Assembly: GCA_003009755.1 (NCBI GenBank)
Contig: PXUB01000043.1
Coordinates: 1-64,000, forward strand
DNA: 64,000 bases
Source: Thermoplasmatales archaeon SW_10_69_26
Lineage (GTDB): Archaea; Thermoplasmatota; SW-10-69-26
Direction of reading: 5' to 3'
Position 1 is the stretch's first letter. Every line of letters starts with the position of its first letter. Positions 9,392-19,010 of this stretch are shown one piece after another. The notes below the pieces were generated by a model. It did not search any database and was not told the DNA's origin. It worked only from the letters and a program-made list of their open reading frames with translations. The position numbers and the translations under genes are program-made.

Positions 9392-10672
9392 ATGGACGAC
9401 ATGATCCAAGGCACCGAGCACGAGTACACGTTGTACTCGGACAAGCTCAACCCGCGCGGGGTCGACCCCCACCGCCTAGCCTTGGATGTCCTCTGGCGCT
9501 CGAACCTGGGCGCCGAGGGCGAGTTCCTCCGCAACGGCTCGCGGGCCTACTTCGACGTGGGCCACCTCGAGATCGCGACCTCCGAGGCGCTGTCCCCCCA
9601 AGAGCTGGTGGCCTACGAGAAGGCCGGCGACCGCATGGTCGACACCGTCCGGCTCAAGCTCGAGGAGGCCCACGGGGTCAAGATCGACGCCTACAAGAAC
9701 AACACCGACCCCGACGGCGTCTCCTACGGCAGCCACGAGAACTACTGCGTCCCCCGCGACGTCGACTTCCCCGACGAGTACCTGCACAAGCTGGCGCCCC
9801 ACCTCGTCTCGCGTATGATCTACACCGGCGCCGGCGACTTCATCGACCACCAGTACGTGCTCTCGCCCTGCGCCTACCTGACCAGCCAGCTCGTGTCCGG
9901 CGGCAACCTCTCGAACACGGGCGTGCTCCACACGCGCGACGAGCCGCACGCCGATCCCGAGCGCTTCCGACGGCTGCACGTCATCATCGGCGACGCCCTC
10001 ATGGCCGAGCCGGCGATCCTGCTGCGCCACTTCACGACGCAGGGCATCCTGCAGGCGATCCACGCGGGCCTGATCGAGGACCCGCCCGAGCTCGCCAGTC
10101 CCCTGGAGGACATGTGGCACAACGTCGAGCATTACGAGCCCGACCAATGGAGCTTCGCCACCAAGGGCGGCGACGAGATCACACCGATGCAGATCCAGCG
10201 GTACTACCTCGAGAAGGTCGAACAGCTCGTCGAGACGCCCGAGGAGCAGGACGCCTTCGACCGCTGGGAGGCCGTGCTCGACGAGTTCGAGGGCGACGTC
10301 GACACCGACGAGCTCGGCAAGAGCGTCGAATGGGTGGCCCGCCTCAACGAGATCGAGCGGCAAAAGGACCGCAAGGGCCACGAGGAGTTCGTCGAGATGG
10401 CGGCTGCCAAGCAGTACTCCGAGCTCCACACCAACCGCGGCCTCTACTGGCGCCGCGAGCGCGAGGGGCTCACCGAGCGCGTCGTCACCGACAGCCAGGT
10501 CAAGAAGGCGATGGAGAAACCCCCGCACACCCGTGCGACGGCCAGAACCGAACTGCTTACCACTTACGAAGTGACGACAGCCGACTGGAGCGAGGTCCGC
10601 GTGCTGACCGAAGACGGCGGAACAGAGCGTCTCCGCCTGATGGACCCGTACGATCCCGAATTGGAGGTGTGA
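9392..10672 (+). CDS. PafA/Dop family (Pup ligase / Pup deamidase) homologue
   Basis: GTEHEYTL (cf. GIETEYG/F), [19 protein letters not shown] (cf. [20 protein letters not shown]), [17 protein letters not shown] (cf. KNNTDSAGNSYGCHENY), [27 protein letters not shown] (cf. [27 protein letters not shown]). Confidence 0.9.
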   Translation: [426 protein letters not shown]

Positions 10673-10674
10673 AC

Positions 10675-10854
10675 ATGAGCAAGAAACTGAAGAAGAAGGA
10701 CAAGCAAGACGACGAAGACTCGGTCGACCTGGACGTCGGAGACTCCTTCGACGTCTCCGAGGCCAAGGACGAGGACTTCGACCTCGACCTCGACAGCGCC
10801 CGGTTCCAGGGCAAGAAGGGTCAGGCCGGGACTCGCACGCGCTCGGGCAGCTAG
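10675..10854 (+). CDS. 59-aa acidic small protein, candidate Pup-like modifier
   Basis: ATG 2 nt after the stop of the PafA/Dop-like gene; MSKKLKKKDKQDDEDSVDLDVGDSFDVSEAKDEDFDLDLDSARFQGKKGQAGTRTRSGS. Size, acidity and adjacency fit Pup; there is no terminal GGQ/GGE. Confidence 0.6.
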   Translation: MSKKLKKKDKQDDEDSVDLDVGDSFDVSEAKDEDFDLDLDSARFQGKKGQAGTRTRSGS

Positions 10855-11344
10855 CTCGCTGATGCGAGCAGCTTCCCGCCCAGCGAGCCGGGAGGGCCCC
10901 CGCACAGTTGCGTCGCTCTCACAGGGGCGGTCTTCCCGGGTTGCAGGGTGGGAAAAGCGATCGATGCCCGGGAAGATCTCCAAGCCGACAACCCGCCCCT
11001 CGTGAGCACCGGCCGACCGAGGGCTGGCCCGCTCTTCCTCGAACATTCTCGGCCCAGCAGGCCGGATCGGTCACGATGCCGCAGGAGGCCTGCTGGAATC
11101 ACCTCCGAGAACAAAGCTGGGGAAGCCAACGCTGCCCCGCCCTCCAATCTCAATATCAAAAGGTTCCGAGACATCACCCGGCGAGTCGTAATCTACGGCC
11201 TAAATCGAACACCGTGGTCCGAGCAGAGGGATGCTTTGGCTGAAGATGTCGCCGAGGACGCGGGCCCCTCGCCTCCGCGCTTCGATGGGGGCGTGCTCGG
11301 TCCTCGGACCCTCCAGTCACCGTCGCCGGGTAGAGCCTCCACAA

Positions 11345-11378
11345 TGAAAAGAAAGAAAGGACAGGCCCAGGGCCTGTC
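11345..11378 (-). terminator. intrinsic terminator-like hairpin plus T-rich tract for the 11393-12358 gene
   Basis: On the minus strand GACAGGCCCTGGGCCTGTC is followed by CTTTCTTTCTTTTC, directly downstream of the stop at 11393. Confidence 0.6.
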
Positions 11379-11392
11379 TGAAGGTGGAAGCA

Positions 11393-12358
11393 TCATGTGA
11401 CGGCCGGGACGAGGTGGCGGTACGTCGAGTAACTTCCCGTCAGCCGATCACCAGATCCATCGAAGCAGGGACCCTCGAAGACGTAGACAGGGAAGACGTC
11501 ATCTTGTCCGGTGTCCAGAGGAGGGAAATAATACTCGATGTTGGCCTTCTTAACGTGGGCGTCCGCGCAGGCTCCAGGGCGGTAGATCTTCCCCTGTCCC
11601 TCGTGAGCGCGGTCCTCGGCCGCCTCGACCGAGATCGTCTCCCTCTCGCCGACCTGTGCGAGGTCGGGCCAGATCTTGAGGACGTGCGAGACCTCGCCAC
11701 CGTCGGCGAACTCGACACCCAGCTTGGCTCCCGGACCGATCCCCTCGTAGCTGTCGACGGTCCGTGAGAAGCGAACCTGGATGGCCGTCCGGTAGATCTC
11801 CTCGTCCACGGTCGAGTTGGGCTCGCCGGAGGTCTCCGCGACGCGTGCCTCGGTCCACGTCACCGCCGAATCCTCGAGGCTGACGTCAGACGCCGGGGGC
11901 ATGAGATCGCTGTCCTCCAGGGTCTCCTGCGCCATCCGGACCGCCTGGTTCTCAGGCGGAAGATCGGGATCCTGGCCGTTGGCGATCTTCTCCATTGCTC
12001 GGTCGTCATAGCCGTCGTGGGAGAAGGAGATCTTGTCCGCGCTTGCCTGGGAGATCACACGGGCTTGGGACGCCTCATCCGCCACGATGAACGCGTCCAT
12101 CGTCACATCGTACTCGACGTTGGTGTCTGCGAGGCCGAGGGACGTGGCAAGCGACACCGCCGCCGCTGCATCGTTGTTCGATGACTCGTAGGTATACACA
12201 GCAAGGGAACGCTGGGCGGATGCCCCCGATGTTTCCCACGTCCCCGCGGGCTCTTCCACCGACCGAGACGCTGGGAAGCCCGTGTCGACGTCGGATTCCT
12301 CTACAGGCACCGTCGACGAGCTCGCGAGCGCAATGCCTCCGACACCCAGAATCGCCAA
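11393..12358 (-). CDS. secreted protein of unknown function
   Basis: Hydrophobic N-terminus (AILGVGGIALASS; upstream codons read LKKRIVTAVVL, so the start may be further upstream); 321 aa; no family recognised. Confidence 0.65.
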   Translation of the reverse strand: MAILGVGGIALASSSTVPVEESDVDTGFPASRSVEEPAGTWETSGASAQRSLAVYTYESSNNDAAAAVSLATSLGLADTNVEYDVTMDAFIVADEASQARVISQASADKISFSHDGYDDRAMEKIANGQDPDLPPENQAVRMAQETLEDSDLMPPASDVSLEDSAVTWTEARVAETSGEPNSTVDEEIYRTAIQVRFSRTVDSYEGIGPGAKLGVEFADGGEVSHVLKIWPDLAQVGERETISVEAAEDRAHEGQGKIYRPGACADAHVKKANIEYYFPPLDTGQDDVFPVYVFEGPCFDGSGDRLTGSYSTYRHLVPAVT

Positions 12359-12668
12359 AACAACCGCCGTAACGATTCTCTTCTTCAGTTGTATCGCCTC
12401 CTTCTACCTGCAGTCGTGGTAGATCACGGACGGATTACCGTCATGCAGGGTGTCGGAGTCGGGGCCCCCTCCCACCGTGCATGTAGTCGTTCTTGTATCT
12501 TTCGTCCTCTGCGATGATCGTCTGTGTCGTTCCTGACGGCTGTGAGTAAACGCCCCCTCCATGGCTTTCCGTCCAGGCGTCCCAACTTTGTCTCCCCCCT
12601 CCGCCGAAGGACGTTCCGGTAGTCCGGGGTCGCCGCGTTCGTCTCCCAGACCGGTGAGCTGACGTGGC

Positions 12669-13520
12669 GTGAGAACCATCAGGAAAGAAGTGATCGACGC
12701 ACAGCAGGGACCTCGATCCCGGGTAGAGGGGGGACAGCTGGGGCCGGCGATCTCCAGCGTGTCGGGGTTCCTTTTCTTGCTTGGAGTCTATGTTTACGCT
12801 TCTTCGATGGGCCTTGGCCCCATCGTGGAGCAGCATCTCCTTCCTGCGCTGATCCCATCGGCGATCGGCATCGTGAGCCTTTTCGTGTTGCGTTCCTCCC
12901 GCAGCCTTGGAGGGGATCTGGGAGTCTCCACTCTCGTCGTGGTTCTACTCCTTATCGTAGACTCGCTGCACAGTTCCCCGTTCTCGCCTGCCCTCCTGGC
13001 CTACGCCCTGGCCGCCACGGGGGCTCTCCCGGTTCTAGGGGTCGCCGTCCGACGCTTCGCGCGCCCATCGCGAGCTCGCCGACGCCTAAGTCTAGCCTCC
13101 GTCTTCGTCTTCTCTTGCCTCTTCTGGGGGCTGTTGGCCGTGGGTCTCCGAGTAGGTCTTGCCACTGCTGTCGGTCTCTGTCTTTTCCTCATTGGCGGTA
13201 TTCTTGGCATATACTCGAGGAAATTCAAGACGGCCGGCGAGGGAGAGCGTCTCCTTGCAGGCCTCATCGCGTCGGTTTCCGGTCTGTCCCTTATCTGGGT
13301 CCTGGCTTTTCGGTGGTGTTTCGCATGGCCCCTACGTCTCTCGGTCTTGCCGCCGGTGTTCGCCGGCCTCCTGGCGGTAGGGTTGCAGCGACGAAGCGGC
13401 CCTGGCGGTGGCGAACGGGCGGCGGATGGCTTCTTCGTCTTCGTCAAGACCTCCTTTCTCTTTCTGCTGCTCCTCTTCGTCTATCCGCTGTTGGCCCCGC
13501 TCTCGCTCCTCTGTCTGTAG
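12669..13520 (+). CDS. multi-pass membrane protein of unknown function
   Basis: 283 aa with repeated hydrophobic segments. Confidence 0.6.
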   Translation: MRTIRKEVIDAQQGPRSRVEGGQLGPAISSVSGFLFLLGVYVYASSMGLGPIVEQHLLPALIPSAIGIVSLFVLRSSRSLGGDLGVSTLVVVLLLIVDSLHSSPFSPALLAYALAATGALPVLGVAVRRFARPSRARRRLSLASVFVFSCLFWGLLAVGLRVGLATAVGLCLFLIGGILGIYSRKFKTAGEGERLLAGLIASVSGLSLIWVLAFRWCFAWPLRLSVLPPVFAGLLAVGLQRRSGPGGGERAADGFFVFVKTSFLFLLLLFVYPLLAPLSLLCL

Positions 13521-13922
13521 GCCGTTCTCTGGCCTCGCCTCGAAGCTAGCGTGACGTGACGACCTGTCCCAAGAACCAACATCCGGATGTTGTGCGCTAC
13601 CTGCTTGCCCACGATCTCGTTTCCTCAAGCGGTCGGATCCCGACAATGCAGCCGATCCCCGAACGTGGCCTTGGTCGGGGCACGTTCGGGATGGCGAAGT
13701 CGCCTGCTTCACGTGGAGGTAGGCTTCCGGGTCGGCGAAGGTTGCTCCCGGGAATTGGATGACCAGCTCGGCGATGGGAGGTGTGCTTGGTGCGAGGCCG
13801 TCCGCGGTGCTCCGCGGACCGGCCCGCCGGCCCGACTCGCCCCAGCTTGACCGCTGGCGTGCAACCCGCCGATCGGGCCGACGTCCCCTTCTTTTTTAAG
13901 ATAGCTCACTTACCCCCCTCGA

Positions 13923-14609
13923 GTGCGAGTGGCGCTCCTCTCGGACGTGCACTCGAACGTGCACGCCCTACGGGCGGTCCTCGACGACATCGACCGCGTG
14001 GCCCCGGACGAGATCGCGTTCTTGGGCGACGCCGTCGGTTACAATGCCCACCCTGGGGAGTGCCTCGAACTGCTCCGCGAACGATGCGGTGCGATGGTCC
14101 TCGGCAACCACGACGAAGCCGTCGTCGAGGGCGGCGAGGAGCTGTTCACCGCCGCCGCGCGCGCCGGGGTCGAGCACAGCCGCGACCGGCTGGACGCCGA
14201 AGCGATGGCGTTCCTCCGCGAGGTCCCCCGCCAGACCGAGATCGACGGCATCCACCTCGTCCACGGCAGTCCCCGGGGACCCACGACGGAGTACGTGTTC
14301 CCCGACACGCACCCCGAGTCGCTGCAGCAGATCGTGGATCACCCCAGCGTCGGGGATGCTGCTCTCGTCGCGATGGGGCACACCCACGTGCCGTTCGTCC
14401 GCGACATCGACGGCCTGACCGTGCTCAACGTCGGCAGCGTCGGCCAGCCCCGCGACGGCGATCCGCGGCCCTGCTGGGCCCTCGTGGACACCGACGGGCC
14501 CGAGGTCGAGATCCGCCGCGTCGAGTACGACATCGAGGCTGCCGTCGCCGACGTGCGCAAGGCCGACCTCCCCGCTCGGACCGCGACACGCCTCTACGAG
14601 GGGCGGTGA
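13923..14609 (+). CDS. metallophosphoesterase (YfcE/MJ0936-like phosphodiesterase)
   Basis: SDVHSN, GDAVGYN, GNHD, HGSP, GHTH motifs; TTTTTTAAG TATA-like box ~20 nt upstream. Confidence 0.88.
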   Translation: MRVALLSDVHSNVHALRAVLDDIDRVAPDEIAFLGDAVGYNAHPGECLELLRERCGAMVLGNHDEAVVEGGEELFTAAARAGVEHSRDRLDAEAMAFLREVPRQTEIDGIHLVHGSPRGPTTEYVFPDTHPESLQQIVDHPSVGDAALVAMGHTHVPFVRDIDGLTVLNVGSVGQPRDGDPRPCWALVDTDGPEVEIRRVEYDIEAAVADVRKADLPARTATRLYEGR

Positions 14610-14673
14610 GAGGCTCTGCGAGCCCGCGTCCTCTGCGGTGATCCTCTGTTGCAAGCCTCAGCCACGTCGAGCC

Positions 14674-15957
14674 TCACGCGACCGGGACGATCTCCCCGTC
14701 CAGCTCGTCGACCTCGTCCTCGACCTTGCTGACCTGGGCGCTCGACAGCGCCACGCGCGCGGTCACGGTCGAGGTCTCCTCGACGCCCTCGAGTTCGCCC
14801 ATGTGATCGAGCTTGTCGATGAGGGCGTAGGCGTCCCCGCTGTAGGGCAGATCGATGTCGACGACCTGGCGGTCGGGGATGGCCCCGCGGATGGCCGTCA
14901 ACAGCTCGTCGACCCCGTCGCCGGTGCGCGCCGACACGGTGCGGAACCGATCGCCCAGGCCGTGTGCTTGAGCCACGGTGGCCCAATCGCGGTCGGGGGC
15001 CTGGTCGGTCTTGTTGATCACGAGGAAGATGTTCTCGGCCAGGTCCAGCCGGCCGCGGTCCGCCAGGAACCCGCGCAGGATGTCGAGGCTGGACGACAGC
15101 TTGCGTTCGACGTCCTCCATCGGGTCGGACCCGTCGACGACGAGCAGGACCAGATCGGAGAAGGCGACCTCCTCCAACGTCGCGTGGAAGGCCTCGACGA
15201 GCCAGGGTGGCAAATCCTCGATGAACCCGACCGTGTCCGTCATCAGGATCCGGCTGTTCGAGGCTCCGTCGGCGACGACGCGTCGCGTGCGGGTCTCCAG
15301 CGTCGAGAACAGGCGGTTCTCGGTCGTGACGTGAGCCTCCGTCAGGGCATTGAGCAGCGTGGACTTGCCCGCGTTCGTGTACCCGGCCAGCGAGATCTGC
15401 CAGAAACCGCCGTGCCGGCGATGCTTGCGGCGGACCTGGCGGTCCTGCTTGAGGCTGTCGAGCTCGCTCTCGATCTGCTTCATCCGCCCCTCGAGGTGGC
15501 GGACCTGGGTCTCGTAGGCGGTGGCACCCCCGGCCTGGTACCCGGCACGCTCGCCGTGCTTGAGCTGGCGCAGCTCTTCTCGGACGAGCGGCAGCTCGTA
15601 CTCGAGGCGAGCGAGCTCGACCTGCAGCTTGGCCTCCTCGTTGTCGGCCCGGTCCGCGAAGATCTCCAAAATCAGGCGGACCCGATCGAGCACGGTCACG
15701 TCGAGCTCGTTCTCCAAGCGAAGGACCTGGTCGGGATCGAGGTCGCCGGCGACCACCGCGACGTCCGCCTCGACCGCCCCCTCCGCGATGTCCCGCGAGA
15801 GCTGCTCGATCCGGCCGCGTCCCAGGAACGTCTGGGGGTCGGGATGGGCGCGGTTCTGGACTTGCACCGAGGTCACGATGTAGCCCAGGGAGGAGATCAG
15901 GGCGCGCATCTCGGAGAGGTCCTCCGAGAGGGCCAGGATGACCGCCTTGCGTCGCAT
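14674..15957 (-). CDS. hflX: GTPase HflX
   Basis: N-terminal HflX domain (FLGRGRIEQLS), GYTNAGKSTLLNAL P-loop, DTVGFI, NKTD. Confidence 0.93.
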   Translation of the reverse strand: MRRKAVILALSEDLSEMRALISSLGYIVTSVQVQNRAHPDPQTFLGRGRIEQLSRDIAEGAVEADVAVVAGDLDPDQVLRLENELDVTVLDRVRLILEIFADRADNEEAKLQVELARLEYELPLVREELRQLKHGERAGYQAGGATAYETQVRHLEGRMKQIESELDSLKQDRQVRRKHRRHGGFWQISLAGYTNAGKSTLLNALTEAHVTTENRLFSTLETRTRRVVADGASNSRILMTDTVGFIEDLPPWLVEAFHATLEEVAFSDLVLLVVDGSDPMEDVERKLSSSLDILRGFLADRGRLDLAENIFLVINKTDQAPDRDWATVAQAHGLGDRFRTVSARTGDGVDELLTAIRGAIPDRQVVDIDLPYSGDAYALIDKLDHMGELEGVEETSTVTARVALSSAQVSKVEDEVDELDGEIVPVA

Positions 15958-16210
15958 CGGAGTCGTGTTGGAATGGGTCCGTTCAAGGTATAAAGTCCCT
16001 CCTGGGGGGCCTATCTCGGATCATCGTCTCGCTGTGCTGACTTCGGTTCCTCGGGACAGTCTCTGGACCTTTCTGCAAATAGAATCCGGAACGTGAGCAA
16101 GGTCTCGGTCTCCCTCTTGCGCGATTCCTTCGCGTGCAACAACTCTACTTGGCGAACATATCGACCTTCTTTAAGTGAGACATAAACCACCCCTATCTGC
16201 CGGGCGGTGG

Positions 16211-16230
16211 TTCCACTCGAAATGGTGGGG
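16211..16230 (+). promoter_or_regulatory. candidate origin recognition box-like motif upstream of orc1/cdc6
   Basis: TTCCACTCGAAATGGTGGGG resembles the archaeal mini-ORB pattern (TTCCAnTnGAAAn..GGGG) in the orc1 upstream intergenic region. Confidence 0.35.
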
Positions 16231-16382
16231 CCACCGACTCTTGGAACTTTCCGAACCAGGGTGCGGGAAAACCTTTAGTCAACCGCGGCAGTTGGCGGCC
16301 CACGCGCCGAGCCCGCTGAGTTTGCCCGTCGCTGATCGCGAGGGGGAGGGCCGTTTGGGGAGCCTAAGCGCGGAAAGGAGGA

Positions 16383-17645
16383 GTGGACACTCTGTCAAAT
16401 GACCAGCTGTTCGACCCGTTCCTGGACACCGAGCCGATCTTCAAGGACCGAGAGGTTCTGCGACCGTCCTACACACCGGAGGAGCTGCCGCATCGAGACG
16501 AGCAGATCGATCAACTCGCCTCGGTGCTGGTGGCGGCCGTCCGGGGCGAGACTCCGAGCAACGTCTTCATCTACGGCAAGACCGGCACCGGCAAGACGGC
16601 ATCGACGAAGTACGTGGGGGAGGAGCTCGTCGATGCCGGTCAGGACCGCGACGTGCCGATCAACTTCATCTACGTCAACTGCGAAGTCGTGGACACGCAG
16701 TACCGGGCGCTCACCCACATCACGAACCATCTCGTGAACGACTGGGACGAGCGGGTCCCCTTCACCGGATGGCCGACCGACGAGGTGTACGCCAAGCTCC
16801 GCGAGCGCCTGGAGGCTTCCGAGGGGGTCACGATCATCGTCCTCGACGAGGTCGACAACCTCGTCTTCAAGGACGGCGACGGTCTCCTGTACAACCTCTG
16901 CCGCGTGAACGAGGACATGGAGGAAGCCAAGGTCAGCCTCATCGGCATCTCCAACGACCTCCGGTTCACCGACTTCCTGGACCCCCGCGTGCGGTCCTCC
17001 TTGGGGGAAGAGGAGATCGTCTTCCCGCCCTACAACGCCGACCAGCTGCGCGACATCCTGCAACAGCGCGCCGACATCGGCTTCCACGATGCCAAGCTCG
17101 ACGACGACGTCATCCCGCTGTGCGCCGCCTTCGCCGCCCAAGAGCACGGGGACGCCCGCCGCGCGCTCGACCTGCTGCGCGTGGCCGGCGAGCTCACCGA
17201 ACGCGAGGACTCCGAGCGCACGACCCAGGACCACGTCCGCAAGGCCCAGAACAAGATCGAGCTCGACCGCATCACGGAGGTCGTCCGCACCCTTCCGATG
17301 CAGAGCAAGGTCCTGTTGCTGGCGATCCTCCTCGGCGAGGAGAACAACTCCAGCGAGACCGACCGCCAGGCGCTCATCACCGGCGAGGTCTACGACATCT
17401 ACGAGGAGCTGTGCCAGGCGGCCGACATCGACGTCCTCACCCAGCGCCGCATCACCGACCTGATCAGCGAGCTGGACATGCTGGGCCTGATCAACGCCCA
17501 GGTCAAATCCAAGGGACGCTACGGACGCACCAAGGAGATCCAGATGAGCGTCCCGCTCGACGGCACCAAGTCCGTGCTCCGCGAGGACCCCACCATCGAC
17601 GAGATCGCGGACTACAACCCGAACCGCCAGGCCCGCCTGATCTGA
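16383..17645 (+). CDS. orc1/cdc6: Orc1/Cdc6 replication initiator
   Basis: GKTGTGKTASTKYV Walker A, IIVLDEVDNL Walker B, 'LIGISNDLRFTDFLDPRVRSSLGEEEIVFPPY', C-terminal WHD. Confidence 0.95.
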   Translation: MDTLSNDQLFDPFLDTEPIFKDREVLRPSYTPEELPHRDEQIDQLASVLVAAVRGETPSNVFIYGKTGTGKTASTKYVGEELVDAGQDRDVPINFIYVNCEVVDTQYRALTHITNHLVNDWDERVPFTGWPTDEVYAKLRERLEASEGVTIIVLDEVDNLVFKDGDGLLYNLCRVNEDMEEAKVSLIGISNDLRFTDFLDPRVRSSLGEEEIVFPPYNADQLRDILQQRADIGFHDAKLDDDVIPLCAAFAAQEHGDARRALDLLRVAGELTEREDSERTTQDHVRKAQNKIELDRITEVVRTLPMQSKVLLLAILLGEENNSSETDRQALITGEVYDIYEELCQAADIDVLTQRRITDLISELDMLGLINAQVKSKGRYGRTKEIQMSVPLDGTKSVLREDPTIDEIADYNPNRQARLI

Positions 17646-17733
17646 ACCGTGGGCACCGAGGCCCGCCCGCCGGGGCCACCCCCCGGTGGGTCACGGCCGC
17701 GGGTTTCTTAAGCCGTCACGACAACCGTCCCGC

Positions 17734-18741
17734 GTGGGCGGTCTCCGCGACTACGTCTACATCGCGCTCGCCGTCGTCGCCGTCTTCGGCGTGCTGTTCG
17801 CCGTCACCGGCAGCTGGCCCCCGGTCCTGACGGTGCAGTCGAACTCGATGATGCACGTCAACGAGACCGAATACCGCGCCGGCCAGGGGCACGCCCGGGC
17901 CGAGGACGTCGGCTTCGGTCGCACCGGGACGATCGACCCCGGAGACCTCGTGCTCGTCGAAAGCGTCGACGACCCCGAGGACATCGAGACCTTCGCCGGC
18001 AGCGACGACACCCGCTATGGCGACGACGGCGACGCGCTCGTCTTCCAGCGCACCGGCTCCGGCACCGACCTCACCATCGTGCACCGAGCGATGACCTACG
18101 TCGAGGCCGAAGGCGAGGGCGACAACCGGACCTACACCGTCGAATGGACCGAGGAATGGCTGCTCCCGCCCGAGGAGCTGGCCACGTGCAGCCGCGAGCC
18201 GTCCTTCAGGTGCACGTTCGACGAACGCGGTGTGTTCATCCCCGAGATCGGCGTGTTCGAGTGCCCGCAAAGCGGCCCGCCGTCGCGGGGCGGCCTCGGC
18301 GAGTCACGGTGCGAGAACCCCACGCCCAAGCCGTTCCTGGGCTCGGGGTTCCTGACGAAAGGTGACAACGAGGCCACGAACCCCGGCGCCGATCAGGCGC
18401 CCACCCGTCGGGGCGAGACGGCCCTGAACCCCCAACCGGTCGTCATGGAGCAGATCCGAGGCGTGGCGCGCGGCGAGCTGCCGGCGCTCGGTGTCTGGAA
18501 GGTCGCCTTCTCCGGCACCCAGATCCACAACGCCGAGGTCCAGAACCACGACTACTTCCTGCGCATCGGCAACATGGTCGCCCCCGCCGACGTCTGGGCC
18601 CTGGCCTTCGGCGAGCTCGTTGCGATCAGCGCCTCACCGATCGCGACCACGATCGGCCGCCAGCTGTGGGAGGGTCGAGACGAGGAGCGGGTCCCGGAGC
18701 TGTCCGTGCTCCGCCGCGCCGCCGAGGGCAAGGAAACGTAG
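17734..18741 (+). CDS. archaeal S26-family signal peptidase-like protein (copy 1)
   Basis: N-terminal TM, 'VQSNSMMHV', 'GTIDPGDLVLV', 'IVHRAMTYV', 'GFLTKGDNEATN..AD'; GTG start at 17734. Confidence 0.8.
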   Translation: MGGLRDYVYIALAVVAVFGVLFAVTGSWPPVLTVQSNSMMHVNETEYRAGQGHARAEDVGFGRTGTIDPGDLVLVESVDDPEDIETFAGSDDTRYGDDGDALVFQRTGSGTDLTIVHRAMTYVEAEGEGDNRTYTVEWTEEWLLPPEELATCSREPSFRCTFDERGVFIPEIGVFECPQSGPPSRGGLGESRCENPTPKPFLGSGFLTKGDNEATNPGADQAPTRRGETALNPQPVVMEQIRGVARGELPALGVWKVAFSGTQIHNAEVQNHDYFLRIGNMVAPADVWALAFGELVAISASPIATTIGRQLWEGRDEERVPELSVLRRAAEGKET

Positions 18742-18848
18742 ACCGCCGTCGGGGGATCTTGGGCAGCTTGGAACGTTCCCACGCCAGCGGCTTACCAATG
18801 CGTTATCGCGTCTGGAAGTTCCGTGGGCCCGGGGCTTCTTGATGTCGC

Positions 18849-18967
18849 GTCATCGGCTTGTGGAACGTCATCGCGTTCGGGGGGCTTCGCGGATACCGCG
18901 GCCCCCTTTTTGATGGAACGTTCCTGCTTGACTGCGTCTGCACGGATACCGCGGGACGGAAAGTTTC
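18849..18967 (-). repeat. ~120-bp two-hairpin repeat element, copy C4
   Basis: Minus strand GAAACTTTCCGTCCCGCGGTATCCG...AAAAAGGGGGCCGCGGTATCCGCGAAGCCCCCC...AAGCCGATGAC aligns to the copies at 26991, 27114 and 49960. Confidence 0.85.
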
Positions 18968-19010
18968 GAGGGCAACCGTTTTCAGTCTGGTCAGCCTCGC
19001 CTGGGCTACG

